Assembly: GCA_947647615.1 (NCBI GenBank)
Contig: CANSKS010000002.1
Span: 1 to 64,000, forward strand
Direction: 5' to 3'
Length of the DNA: 64,000 nt
Source: an uncultured Neglectibacter sp.
GTDB lineage: Bacteria; Bacillota; Clostridia; Oscillospirales; Acutalibacteraceae
Below are positions 24,088 through 33,092 of this stretch, piece after piece; the first letter of the stretch is position 1, and the number at the start of each line of letters is the position of its first letter. The translations under genes and the position numbers were made by a program. The notes beneath the pieces were generated by a model that had not been told where the DNA came from, did not search any database, and saw only the letters and a list, made by a program, of their open reading frames with translations.

Positions 24088-24987
24088 TTGGAAAAAAGGC
24101 GCATCCGGCTGGAGATCAACGGCGTTGTCTGCGGCCTTATCACACAGGAAAGCGAAGAGTACATGCGGTCTCTGGCAGGCGAGGTGGGCGACTTGATGAA
24201 AGAGATCCTGGCGGCCTCACCCTTTATTACCAGGGAGGCAGCGGCGCTGACTGCGGCGCTCAGCTATTGTGATGACGCAAAAAAGAACGGTGTGAAGGCC
24301 GCCCGGCTTAACGACCGGGTAGAGGAACTGGAAGTAGAGGCAGAGATCTGGCAGGAAGATAAAGAAAAGATGTTGGCTCAAGCGGCTGTGCCCGATGAGG
24401 AGCTGCGGAAAAAGCTGGAAACCCTGGAACGGGAAAACACCCGTTTGTCGGAAGCGGTGCTGATGGTGGCGGAGCTGGAGGGAAGGATCCGCCGGCTTTC
24501 CGATGAAAACACGGCGCTGCAGGAGGCCGCCCAAAGGGCCGCCGGCCTGGAGGAGCAGCTGCAACACCTCCGGAAAGAACAGGCGGAGGCAGAGGCTTCC
24601 GCTGGGGAAGCGGAAGAGCTGAAGGAGACTATAGAGAAGCTTTCCGAGGAAAACAGGGGTCTGCAGGAGGCAGCCCAAAGGGTCGCCGGCCTGGAGGAGC
24701 AGCTGCAGCACCTCCGGAAAGAACAGGCGGAGGCAGAGGCTTTCGCTGGGGAAACGGAAGAGCTGAAGGAGACCATAGAGAAGCTCTCGGAAGAAAACAA
24801 GGCGCTGCGGGAAGCAGCAGGGCACGCCCCGGGAAAAGAGATTGCTCCGGAAAAGGCAGAGACAGAAAAAAGGGGAGGCTCCCAGAAAAAGTGGAAAAAC
24901 CCCCTTCGGCATGAGGAATTGGACCAGCTGGGACTGGTCAGCTTTTTTGAAAAAAATGAAGGCGGAAAGAAGCATGAAGGGCATTGA
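24088..24987 (+). CDS. zapA: ZapA-type cell division protein with a long repeated coiled coil
   Basis: A 299-residue protein. Residues 1-75 match ZapA, which binds and bundles FtsZ: RRIRLEINGVVCGLITQESE, then EYMRSLAGEVGDLMKEIL and the helix ALTAALSYCDDAKK. Standard ZapA is about 80-110 residues; here about 190 residues of coiled coil follow. This part contains a near-identical 48-residue unit twice (LQEAAQRxAGLEEQLQHLRK onward). A basic-then-acidic tail ends it. The start is TTG at 24088 with AGAAAGAAGGG upstream. The stop overlaps the next start by 14 bases. The extension could act as a spacer or cross-linker at the division ring; that is inference. Confidence 0.85.
   Translation: MEKRRIRLEINGVVCGLITQESEEYMRSLAGEVGDLMKEILAASPFITREAAALTAALSYCDDAKKNGVKAARLNDRVEELEVEAEIWQEDKEKMLAQAAVPDEELRKKLETLERENTRLSEAVLMVAELEGRIRRLSDENTALQEAAQRAAGLEEQLQHLRKEQAEAEASAGEAEELKETIEKLSEENRGLQEAAQRVAGLEEQLQHLRKEQAEAEAFAGETEELKETIEKLSEENKALREAAGHAPGKEIAPEKAETEKRGGSQKKWKNPLRHEELDQLGLVSFFEKNEGGKKHEGH
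24517..24804 (+). repeat. Two tandem 144-bp in-frame repeats within zapA
   Basis: The unit beginning CTGCAGGAGGC at about 24517 recurs at 24661 with few differences, giving a 48-codon period, and a third partial copy starts near 24805. The repeat encodes coiled coil and could expand or contract by recombination. Confidence 0.85.
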
Positions 24988-27046
24988 GGTATTGGCGCCG
25001 GCGGGCGGGGAGGAATCTCTGCGCGCCGCCGTGTTTTCCGGGGCGGATGCCGTCTACCTGGGGGGCCAGGCCTTTGGCGCCCGGGCGAACGCCCAGAATT
25101 TTGACCGGGAGGCCTTGAAGCAGGCGGTGGAATTTTGTCACGGCCGGGGGGTCAAGGTCTATGTTACGGTGAACACGCTGCTGAAGGAGACTGAGCTGCC
25201 TCGGGTCCTGGAATTTGCCGCCTACCTTTGCACCTTGCCGGTGGATGCCATACTGGTACAGGACATGGGGTTGTTTTCCCTGCTGCGGGAACGGGCACCA
25301 GATCTGGTGCTGCACGCTTCCACTCAGATGAGCCTCCACACGCCGGACGGGCTGCGGCTGCTTTTCCGGCTGGGGGCCAGCCGGGTGGTACTGGCCCGGG
25401 AAATGTCTTTGAACGAAATCCGCGAGGCCGCCCAAAGCTGCCCCATTGAACTGGAGGCTTTCGTACACGGGGCGCTGTGTATGTCGGTTTCCGGCCAGTG
25501 CTATCTCAGCGCCATGCTGGGAGGCCGCAGTGGGAACCGGGGCATGTGTGCCCAGCCCTGCCGGCTGTCCTTTGCCGCCCCCGGCGGAACGGGCCATGAC
25601 CTTTCTTTAAAGGACCTTTCGTTTTTGGAGGAAGTGAAGGAGCTGGAAAGGGCCGGGGTGTGTTCCGCTAAAATAGAGGGCAGAATGAAGAGGCCGGAAT
25701 ATGTGGCTGCGGCGGTGTCTGCCTGCCGCAAAGGGGCGGACGGGGAGGAGATTCCCCGGGAGCTGCTGGAGGATTTGCAGGCGGTATTCTCCCGCTCCGG
25801 GTTCACAAAGGGTTATCTCACCGGTCAAAGGGGTGCGGCCATGTTCGGCGTTCGCACCAAGGAAGATGTGGCCGGGGCCACGGAAAAGGTCTTTTCCCGC
25901 CTGCGGGGGCTGTACCGGGGAGAACGAGGGGCTCTGCCGGTGACCCTGCGCCTGTGGGAAGGGGCGGAGGACGTGGCCCTTTCGCTGGAAGACGGGGAGG
26001 GCGGCAAGGGGGTTGCCCTGGCAAAGAGGCAGGAGGGCCTTTCTCCCCTCAGTGAGGAAAGGTGCGCGGAACAGCTGAAAAAGTTGGGAGGAACCCCTTT
26101 CTTCCCAAAAGAGGTACAGGTACCCCGGGAAGGGGTGTCGCTGACAGTGGCCGCTTTAAATGGTCTGCGCCGTGAGGCAGTGGAGAAGCTCCTTTCCGCC
26201 CGAGAAAGAAGGCCGGCCATTCCCTGGCAAGAGAAGCCCTTGTGTTTTCCGGAGCATCTTGTCAGGGAAGCGGGTCCCCTGCCCTTACGGGCTGCTTTTC
26301 GGGCTTCCTCCCAGGTGTGTGAAGAGGCCAAGGGCTGTGAGGCGATACAGCTTCCCTTGAATACAGATCTGGGGGAGCTGGAGCGGCTTCGGGATGGGGG
26401 ATTCCCGCCCATCCTGTTGGAGTTGCCCCGGGCTATGTTTGGCCAGCAAAAAGCAGTGGAAGCGCTGCTTTCAGAACGGATGGAGGCAGGATTTTCCCAG
26501 GTGGTCTGCGGGAACTGGGGGGCCCTGGAAACGGCCGGAAGACTTGGGGCTGTACCCCATGGCTCCTTTTCCCTCAATGTGACCAACACTGCCACCCTGG
26601 AGCTGCTGGCCTCTTTGGGAGTGAAAACGGCGGAGCTCTCTTTTGAGCTTACCGGCAAAGAGCTTTCTCTTCTGGGCGGAACGCTGCCTCGGGGTGTGAT
26701 GGTCTACGGGCGCCAGGCCCTAATGCTCACAAGAAACTGCCCCCTGGCCAATTCTCCCAAGGGATGCCGGAACTGCACGGCTCCCGGTTTTCTCACCGAC
26801 CGGAAGAAAAAGCGGTTCCCCGTGGTGTGTACGAAAATCGGGAGCCTCCGGGGAGTGGAGCTGCTCAACAGTGTTCCCCTGGCCCTTTCCGGACAGGAGC
26901 CGGAATTGCGGTGGGTAGATTTTGGGGTGTGCCGCTTCACCGTGGAAAGCCCTGTGGAAAGCGGGACTATTTTAAAAGGTCTTTTTACCGGGGATTTTTC
27001 AGGATCCGACTGGACTCGCGGGCTTTTTTACCGGGGCGTGGAATAA
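24974..27046 (+). CDS. U32 family peptidase-like protein (RlhA/DUF3656 type)
   Basis: A 690-residue U32 protein. The N-terminal half reads VLAPAGGEESLRAAVFSGAD, AVYLGGQAFGARANAQNFD and VHASTQMSLH, followed by a cysteine cluster FVHGALCMSVSGQCYLSAML and GMCAQPCRLSF. In better known relatives (RlhA, TrhP) these cysteines help bind an iron-sulfur cluster used in RNA base hydroxylation, rather than proteolysis. The second half matches the DUF3656/C-terminal domain of the RlhA type, with a second Cys group NCPLANSPKGCRNC. ATG at 24974 overlaps zapA and follows GGCGGAAAGAAG. The pairing of zapA with a U32 gene is common in Clostridia. Confidence 0.85.
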   Translation: MKGIEVLAPAGGEESLRAAVFSGADAVYLGGQAFGARANAQNFDREALKQAVEFCHGRGVKVYVTVNTLLKETELPRVLEFAAYLCTLPVDAILVQDMGLFSLLRERAPDLVLHASTQMSLHTPDGLRLLFRLGASRVVLAREMSLNEIREAAQSCPIELEAFVHGALCMSVSGQCYLSAMLGGRSGNRGMCAQPCRLSFAAPGGTGHDLSLKDLSFLEEVKELERAGVCSAKIEGRMKRPEYVAAAVSACRKGADGEEIPRELLEDLQAVFSRSGFTKGYLTGQRGAAMFGVRTKEDVAGATEKVFSRLRGLYRGERGALPVTLRLWEGAEDVALSLEDGEGGKGVALAKRQEGLSPLSEERCAEQLKKLGGTPFFPKEVQVPREGVSLTVAALNGLRREAVEKLLSARERRPAIPWQEKPLCFPEHLVREAGPLPLRAAFRASSQVCEEAKGCEAIQLPLNTDLGELERLRDGGFPPILLELPRAMFGQQKAVEALLSERMEAGFSQVVCGNWGALETAGRLGAVPHGSFSLNVTNTATLELLASLGVKTAELSFELTGKELSLLGGTLPRGVMVYGRQALMLTRNCPLANSPKGCRNCTAPGFLTDRKKKRFPVVCTKIGSLRGVELLNSVPLALSGQEPELRWVDFGVCRFTVESPVESGTILKGLFTGDFSGSDWTRGLFYRGVE

Positions 27047-27141
27047 TTGTGGAAAACTCTGTGGAAAGTGTGAATTTTTCAAGATGGGGCATGGCTTTGC
27101 GGGCTGTGTGAAAAATTTGAGAAGAAGAAAGGCTGTGTGTT

Positions 27142-27603
27142 ATGACGGAACAGGGAAACCGGCCGGATGCGGTGCGGGTAAAGCGGCTGAACGCCGGAGC
27201 GGAGCTGCCTAAAAGGCAAACCACAGGCAGTGCGGGTTACGATCTCAGGGCCTGTATAGAGGAGAAAGTCACCATAGAGCCGGGGGGCCAGGCCTTGTTC
27301 CCCACTGGCCTGGCGGTGGAGATCCCCCAGGGCTTTGTGGGGCTTATCTACACCCGAAGTGGCTTGGGGATCAAGCATGGGATAGCGGTGGCTAACGGCG
27401 TGGGCGTGATCGACAGCGATTACCGGGGCGAGCTCCATGTGGGTCTCCGGAACTTTGGAGGAAAGCCCTATACCATAGAGCCCGGGGAGCGGATTGCCCA
27501 GCTGATTTTCCAGCCCGTGTACCTGCCTCGGCTGGAAGAAGCGGAAGAGCTCAGCGAGACAGGCCGGGACCAAGGCGGGTTTGGAAGTACGGGAACCCGG
27601 TAA
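27142..27603 (+). CDS. dut: Deoxyuridine 5'-triphosphate nucleotidohydrolase
   Basis: A 153-residue trimeric dUTPase that converts dUTP to dUMP and keeps uracil out of DNA. All five family motifs are visible: GSAGYDLRA, TRSGLGIKHG (with the SG-type motif 2), VGVIDSDYRGEL, GERIAQLIFQP and the C-terminal GRDQGGFGSTG that closes over the substrate. Length is standard. The gene lies between the U32 gene and mreB. ATG follows AGAAGAAAGG at moderate spacing. Confidence 0.96.
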   Translation: MTEQGNRPDAVRVKRLNAGAELPKRQTTGSAGYDLRACIEEKVTIEPGGQALFPTGLAVEIPQGFVGLIYTRSGLGIKHGIAVANGVGVIDSDYRGELHVGLRNFGGKPYTIEPGERIAQLIFQPVYLPRLEEAEELSETGRDQGGFGSTGTR

Positions 27604-27688
27604 AATGGAATATCTTGTGTAGGGACTGGGAAAAAATGGCACATCTTATGCATTTTTGAAAATGTAAGGGTTTATGTAAACTTTCATG

Positions 27689-27717
27689 TTGAGAAAAAAA
27701 AGAAAATCGGGTATAAT
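27689..27717 (+). promoter_or_regulatory. Promoter of the mreBCD-PBP2 operon
   Basis: TTGAGA (27689-27694) and TATAAT (27712-27717) are 17 bases apart, upstream of mreB. Confidence 0.7.
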
Positions 27718-27833
27718 ATTCTGTATGTTCGGTTCCCCGCTTTTGAGGGAGCGGGGGCAATGCCCTGTAATGGGGAGAAAAATGAAATTTTTAGGAAGGC
27801 TTCGCCAGGCGGAGCCGGAAAGGCAGAATTAAA

Positions 27834-28883
27834 ATGGCAGGGCTTTCTGGGCTTTTTTCTATGTTTTCTATGTTTTCCAAGGATATTGGCATTGACTTGG
27901 GAACCGCTAATACCTTGGTATTTATGCGGGGGAAGGGCATTGTGATGCGGGAGCCTTCGGTGGTGGCGGTGGACGTACGTACCGACGAAGTGCTGGCCGT
28001 GGGCAAACAGGCAAAGGAAATGCTGGGCAGAACCCCCGGCTCCATCGTGGCGGTACGGCCCTTGAAGGACGGCGTGATCGCCGACTTTGACGTGACGGCC
28101 GCCATGCTGAAATACTTTATTAAAAAGGCGTTAAAATCCGGGGCGTTGAGCCGCCCGCGAATTGTGGTCTGTATCCCTTCCGGCGTCACCGAAGTGGAAA
28201 GAAGAGCTGTGGAGGACGCGGCCCGTCAGGCCGGTTCCAACAACGTGGATCTCATTGAGGAGCCCATGGCGGCGGCTATTGGCGCCGGGCTTCCCGTAGG
28301 GGAACCCACCGGCAGCATGGTAGTGGATATTGGCGGCGGCACCTCGGAAGTGGCGGTGATCTCCCTGGGAGATATTGTGACGGCTGTTTCCGTGCGCATG
28401 GCCGGCGATAAATTTGACGAAGCCATTGTCACCTATGTGAAAAAGAAATATAACCTGCTCATCGGCGAGCGCACCGCCGAAGAAATTAAGATGAAGATCG
28501 GTTCTGCTTTCCCAACAGAAGACACCATCAATTCTTTCGTGGAAATCAAGGGCCGGAACCTGGTAGACGGACTGCCGAAGAACGTGACCATCCATGCCGA
28601 CGAAGTGCGGGAGGCCTTGACGGACAGCGTGATGATCGTGGTGGACGCCATCAAGGACACCTTGGAAAAAACGCCGCCGGAGCTGGCGGCCGATATTATT
28701 GACCGGGGCATTATGCTCACTGGCGGCGGCGCCCTGCTGCGGGGCCTGGACAAGCTGGTGAGCCAGGAAACCGGCATCCCGGTGCATGTGGCGGAACGGC
28801 CCTTGGACTGCGTGGTAGAAGGCACAGGGAAGAGCTTGGAGATCGACCTGCCCAAGTCTTACTACCGTTCCCGGAAAAAGTAA
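27834..28883 (+). CDS. mreB: Rod-shape-determining protein MreB
   Basis: A 349-residue bacterial actin that polymerises on the inner membrane face and guides lateral wall synthesis. Actin-fold motifs are phosphate 1 [13 protein letters not shown], connecting EPSVVAVD, phosphate 2 [34 protein letters not shown] and adenosine [31 protein letters not shown]-terminus is amphipathic and may contact the membrane. Length is normal. It heads the mreB-mreC-mreD-mrdA operon. Confidence 0.97.
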   Translation: MAGLSGLFSMFSMFSKDIGIDLGTANTLVFMRGKGIVMREPSVVAVDVRTDEVLAVGKQAKEMLGRTPGSIVAVRPLKDGVIADFDVTAAMLKYFIKKALKSGALSRPRIVVCIPSGVTEVERRAVEDAARQAGSNNVDLIEEPMAAAIGAGLPVGEPTGSMVVDIGGGTSEVAVISLGDIVTAVSVRMAGDKFDEAIVTYVKKKYNLLIGERTAEEIKMKIGSAFPTEDTINSFVEIKGRNLVDGLPKNVTIHADEVREALTDSVMIVVDAIKDTLEKTPPELAADIIDRGIMLTGGGALLRGLDKLVSQETGIPVHVAERPLDCVVEGTGKSLEIDLPKSYYRSRKK

Positions 28884-29104
28884 GCCGCCGGAAGAGGGGA
28901 CCGTTGGGAAAAGCGGGCTTCCGAGAAAAGGCCGGGCGGATTTTATCTCTTTGGAAAGCTGTTTGCGGAGTACAGAAAAAGTAACAAGAAAGAGGACTGC
29001 CGCGGGAAGGGGGCGGCGAAGGGGAGAGGCCTGGTTTTTAGGCCCGGCTTTCGCGTCCATTTTTGTGGCAGTCCCACTTCACTTCACGGAAAGGGGGTGT
29101 CGCT

Positions 29105-30019
29105 TTGAAGGATTTTTTCAAAACCAGTTCTTTTAAGGTTCTCATGATCACGGTAGTGGTATTGTTGGGCCTTATCATTTACACGGCCAGCGCGGGCGGG
29201 TCTTTTCTTGCCAACATATTGGGGTTTGTCTCCTCCCCCATGCAGAGCATCGCTACGGAGACCACAGACGGCGTACAGAGCTTTGTGAATTTAGACGGCT
29301 TTTCCAAGGAGGAGCTGAAGGACATGATCACCAGTCTGCAGGAGGAAAACGCCATTTTGCGGGAGGGCCAGGTAAAGCTCCGGGACCTGGAGCAGGAAAA
29401 CGAACAGCTGAAGGAACAGCTGAAAATTCAAGAGGCGGTGCCCGATACGGAAATGCTTTCCGCCTCGGTGATCGGCCGGGATCCCAGTGACGTATTTTTT
29501 GGGTTTTCCATTAACAAAGGGACCCTGTCGGGGATTAGTGTGGGCGACCCGGTGATTACCAAGCAAGGGCTGGTGGGGCTGGTAACCCAGGCCTATGCCA
29601 CCACCAGCAAGGTCACCTGTATTCTTTCGGAGGAGGTGCCTGTGGGAGCCATTTGCAAAAAGGAAGGAGGGTATTCCGAAAGCGGTGTGGTCACAAGCAA
29701 CATTCAAACTGCCGCCAGCGGGCTTCTGCGCATGGAATATCTTTCCAATGAGACGAAAATAGAGCCGGGAGACATCATTGTCACTTCGGGATCCGCCAGC
29801 ATCTACCCGGAAAACCTGATCATCGGGGAAGTGCAGAGCGTGGAAAAATCGGAAAACGACATTTCCCATTACGCAGTCATAAAGCCTTATGAGGATATCA
29901 AAAACGTAAAAGAAGTACATGTGATCCTGAACTTCCCCGGCAAAGGGGAGGAAACCCCGGAGGAGACCACCAGCGGCGTGGACTCCCAGGACCCGGAAGA
30001 CGCGGAGGCGGTCAAATGA
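29105..30019 (+). CDS. mreC: Rod-shape-determining protein MreC
   Basis: A 304-residue bitopic membrane protein of the elongation complex. One transmembrane helix lies near residues 10-29. A coiled coil follows (about 60-105; EENAILREGQVKLRDLEQEN). Then come two beta-barrel MreC domains with VIGRDPSDVFFGFSINKG, VGDPVITKQGLVGLVTQAY and GDIIVTSGSASIYPENLIIG. MreC activates PBP2. The start is TTG at 29105, 6 bases after GGGGG, rather than the upstream ATG, because it begins directly before the membrane helix. The stop overlaps mreD by 4 bases. Confidence 0.95.
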   Translation: MKDFFKTSSFKVLMITVVVLLGLIIYTASAGGSFLANILGFVSSPMQSIATETTDGVQSFVNLDGFSKEELKDMITSLQEENAILREGQVKLRDLEQENEQLKEQLKIQEAVPDTEMLSASVIGRDPSDVFFGFSINKGTLSGISVGDPVITKQGLVGLVTQAYATTSKVTCILSEEVPVGAICKKEGGYSESGVVTSNIQTAASGLLRMEYLSNETKIEPGDIIVTSGSASIYPENLIIGEVQSVEKSENDISHYAVIKPYEDIKNVKEVHVILNFPGKGEETPEETTSGVDSQDPEDAEAVK

Positions 30020-30528
30020 CAGATTTTAACCGCGTCATCCGGTATTTGGCCTACACCCTGGAGCTCCTGGTGCTGTTTATGCTCCAGGAGACGCCGGGGC
30101 TGATGCCGGCTATTTTCGGGAGCCGTCCCTTGATGGTGCTTCCTGCTGCCGTCACTATCGCTCTGTTCGAGCCGGAGCTGACGGCTATGGCCTTTGGCGT
30201 GCTGGGAGGGCTGTTTTTGGATTTCGGCTTTTCCTGCCCAATGGGCTTTCACGCCCTGATTCTGGCGGTGCTTTGCTTCTTTGTGAGCACCATCGTGAAG
30301 GTGTACCTCCAGGTGAATTTCGTCACCGCTATGATTACCGGTCTTTGGACTACGGCAGTGGTAGTGGCGTCCATTTGGCTGTTCCTGTACTATTTTCCCG
30401 GTTATTCCATGCCGGGATACGCCGTTTTACACCGGTATTTGCCGGAGTATTTTTATACCCTGTTGTTTTTCCCTCTTACCTTCCTGCTGAACAAGGCCCT
30501 TTATCAGGCGTTAAAGCAGCAGGAGTAG
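30016..30528 (+). CDS. mreD: Rod-shape-determining protein MreD
   Basis: A 170-residue polytopic membrane protein with five to six hydrophobic helices, including MVLPAAVTIALFEPELTAMA and GVLGGLFLDFGFSCPMGFHA. The FEPE and GLFLDF segments are typical of MreD. It works with MreC and PBP2 in lateral wall synthesis. The ATGA overlap with mreC indicates translational coupling. Confidence 0.92.
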   Translation: MTDFNRVIRYLAYTLELLVLFMLQETPGLMPAIFGSRPLMVLPAAVTIALFEPELTAMAFGVLGGLFLDFGFSCPMGFHALILAVLCFFVSTIVKVYLQVNFVTAMITGLWTTAVVVASIWLFLYYFPGYSMPGYAVLHRYLPEYFYTLLFFPLTFLLNKALYQALKQQE

Positions 30529-30580
30529 CCTAAGCTGCCCTTTGGGCTGTGGGGAACAAGAAAAAGGAATGGAGGATAAA

Positions 30581-32983
30581 ATGAAGTTGCCTTTCTTGCC
30601 GAAGCTGCCTAAAATAGGGCGGGAGACGGCGTGCGTACTGGCTTTGCTGGCGGTATTTTCCCTTTATATTCTGCGGCTGGTGGACTGGCAGATCGTGCGG
30701 GGCCAGGAATTCCGGGAAGAATCCATGAGGAATAATATGGATTCCATGGAGATCACACCGGCCAGAGGGGAAATTTTAGATAAAAACGGGGTGGAGCTGG
30801 CGGGTAACCGCACCTCCTACGATTTGATATACGATGCCCTGAAAATGGTTTATTCCGAACGCAACACCACCATTGTCCGGGTGGTTTCCCTCCTGGAAGA
30901 GCGGGGAGAAAAATGGAGGGATATCCTGCCTATTGAAGTGGATGAAGAGGGGGGCTACGTGTTTTCCGAAAACCGGGAAGGCGCCATCGCGTCCCTGAAG
31001 GAGGACCTGAGCCTGGCGGAATATGCCACGGCAGAGGACTGCATGGCGGCGCTGATTGAGGAATATAACTGTTTTGGCTATTCCAGCGAAGATACCCGGG
31101 TCATGGCCTCGGTGCGTTATTCCATGACCAAGGACGGCTATTCCAGGACGAACCCCTATGTGATTGCCCGGGATGTATCGGCAGAAACCATCGGTGTTTT
31201 CCGGGAACGCCAAGGGGAGTTCCCGGGCATAGAGGGCCGTGTTTCGGTGGCCCGGTATTACGGAGACGAAAGCATGCTGGCAGCCCATGTGGTAGGGGAA
31301 CTGGGCATGATTACCGATACTCAGTACGCTGCCGCGGAGGAAAACGGCACCGCCTACGACAGCGAGACCAACCCTGCGGGCTACCGGTGGACAGACGAGA
31401 TGGGCCGCAGCGGCATGGAGCTGGCTTTTGAATCGGAATTGCGGGGAAAGCGGGGGAAAAAGAGCATTCTCCTGGACGAAGCCGGAGAGCTGCGGAGCAT
31501 TACGGTGACAGAAAGCGCCGAGGAGGGACACACCATACACACCACCTTGGACACGGACCTCCAAAGGGCCGCCATGTTTTCCCTGGAGGAAAATATCAAG
31601 GCCAACAGCGGGTATAAGAAGGCCAAGGATTGTAAGGCAGGGGCTGCGGTGGTGCTGGATGTAAAAAATTTTGGCGTGTTGGCCTGTGCCTCCTACCCGG
31701 GATATGATTTGAACAAGTATATGGAGGACGACGCCTATAAGCTCCAGCTGCTTAACGATGAGGACACAAAGCCCCTGAACAACCGGGCCCTGGAGGGCGT
31801 GTATACGCCCGGTTCTGTGTTCAAGCCTATGGTGGCCTTGGCAGCCCTGCAGGAGGGGATTGTCACTGCGGACAGCACCCCTTACAACTGTGATATGAGC
31901 TACCGGTACGCCGACCTGACCCTGGCCTGCACCGGGGAGCACGGGTACGCCAATATTTATTCGGCCATGGCGGGCTCCTGCAACGCCTATTTTTGCGATG
32001 TGGGTATGAATTTAACCATTCGCCGAATGGACGCCTACGCGGAATATTTTGCTTTGGGGACAGCCACCGGGATCGAACTGCCGGAAGCTTTGGGCACCAT
32101 GTCAAGCCCCCAGGAATACGAGGAGTCCCACCAAGCACCCTGGACGGACGGTTTGACCCCCCAGACGGCCATTGGCCAGTGCGACAATGCCTTTACTCCC
32201 ATACAGCTGGCCACCTATTGTGCCACCATCGCCAACGGGGGCGTGCGGATGCGCACCCATTTTTTGGATCACGTCACCAATTATACCCGGGATGAAGTTC
32301 TGAGGCGCTATGAGCCGGAGGTGCTTTCCGACGCAGGGCTTTCCGGGGACGTGCTCTCCGTGGTCCAAGAAGCCATGCGCCAGGTGGCGGCCAGTCCCGC
32401 CGGTACCGCCTATGGCGTTTTTGGAGATTACCCCTACGGTGTGGCGGCGAAAACTGGCACTGCCGAGCTCGATTCCGGTGTGGACGCCGCCATAGAGCCC
32501 AACCTGACCTTCATCGCCTACGCGCCCATCGAGGACCCCCAGATTGCGGTGGCCGTAGTTCTGGAACGGGGCTATAAAGGGGACTATGCCCAGCGGGTGG
32601 CTAAGGATATTTTTGACCAGTATTTTGGCCTTGCCACCTGGGACACGGAAGGGAACCGCTACAACAGCGACGGCGACAAAATAGACCGGGAATGGCAGGT
32701 GGTAAAGACCAAGGAGGAGCTGGATGAAGAAGAGGACCGCCAGGAAAGCGCCGGTACTTCTTCCGGCACAGAGGATGGGACTTTGCCGGAAGCTGGCCTG
32801 TCCTCGGAACCCTCCGGCGGCAGAGATGAAGGCATTCCCGACACGCCTTTTACAGGTGATGCCACGCCCGCTCCCACGGAAAGCCCTTCCCCGGAAAACA
32901 GCGGCGGAGCCTCGGAAAGCAGCAGTGTGATCGACTTCCCCTATTGGAACGGCGAAAACCGTTATATTTCTCGAAAAGAATAA
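30581..32983 (+). CDS. mrdA: Penicillin-binding protein 2 (elongation transpeptidase)
   Basis: An 800-residue class B PBP that cross-links peptidoglycan during elongation. A TM helix lies at about 12-31, the PBP dimer domain begins ITPARGEILDKNGVELAGNR, and the transpeptidase domain carries SxxK (Ser412 in TPGSVFKP), SxN (in AGSCNAYF, reading SCN) and KTG (AAKTGTAE). The last 90 residues are a low-complexity Ser/Glu/Pro-rich tail, which is unusual for PBP2. ATG at 30581 is chosen because AATGGAGG stands 8 bases before it. It is the last gene of the mre operon. Confidence 0.95.
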   Translation: MKLPFLPKLPKIGRETACVLALLAVFSLYILRLVDWQIVRGQEFREESMRNNMDSMEITPARGEILDKNGVELAGNRTSYDLIYDALKMVYSERNTTIVRVVSLLEERGEKWRDILPIEVDEEGGYVFSENREGAIASLKEDLSLAEYATAEDCMAALIEEYNCFGYSSEDTRVMASVRYSMTKDGYSRTNPYVIARDVSAETIGVFRERQGEFPGIEGRVSVARYYGDESMLAAHVVGELGMITDTQYAAAEENGTAYDSETNPAGYRWTDEMGRSGMELAFESELRGKRGKKSILLDEAGELRSITVTESAEEGHTIHTTLDTDLQRAAMFSLEENIKANSGYKKAKDCKAGAAVVLDVKNFGVLACASYPGYDLNKYMEDDAYKLQLLNDEDTKPLNNRALEGVYTPGSVFKPMVALAALQEGIVTADSTPYNCDMSYRYADLTLACTGEHGYANIYSAMAGSCNAYFCDVGMNLTIRRMDAYAEYFALGTATGIELPEALGTMSSPQEYEESHQAPWTDGLTPQTAIGQCDNAFTPIQLATYCATIANGGVRMRTHFLDHVTNYTRDEVLRRYEPEVLSDAGLSGDVLSVVQEAMRQVAASPAGTAYGVFGDYPYGVAAKTGTAELDSGVDAAIEPNLTFIAYAPIEDPQIAVAVVLERGYKGDYAQRVAKDIFDQYFGLATWDTEGNRYNSDGDKIDREWQVVKTKEELDEEEDRQESAGTSSGTEDGTLPEAGLSSEPSGGRDEGIPDTPFTGDATPAPTESPSPENSGGASESSSVIDFPYWNGENRYISRKE

Positions 32984-33044
32984 CAAATATATGTTATAAA
33001 AAATAGAGATATGCTACAAAAAAACAAATAATTAGTATTTGTTT

Positions 33045-33073
33045 TTGACAACTTGCCCTTTCTGTGTTAAGAT
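33045..33073 (+). promoter_or_regulatory. Promoter of the minD-like gene
   Basis: A perfect TTGACA (33045-33050) and TAAGAT (33068-33073) are 17 bases apart, 20 bases before the minD-like start codon. The gene can thus be expressed independently of mrdA. Confidence 0.75.
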
Positions 33074-33092
33074 GATAATTGAGGTAGTTTTT

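Noticed and set aside
24517-24804. Tandem repeats as a possible CRISPR or minisatellite
   Set aside because: The repeats are exact multiples of three, in frame, and encode coiled coil; there are no spacers.
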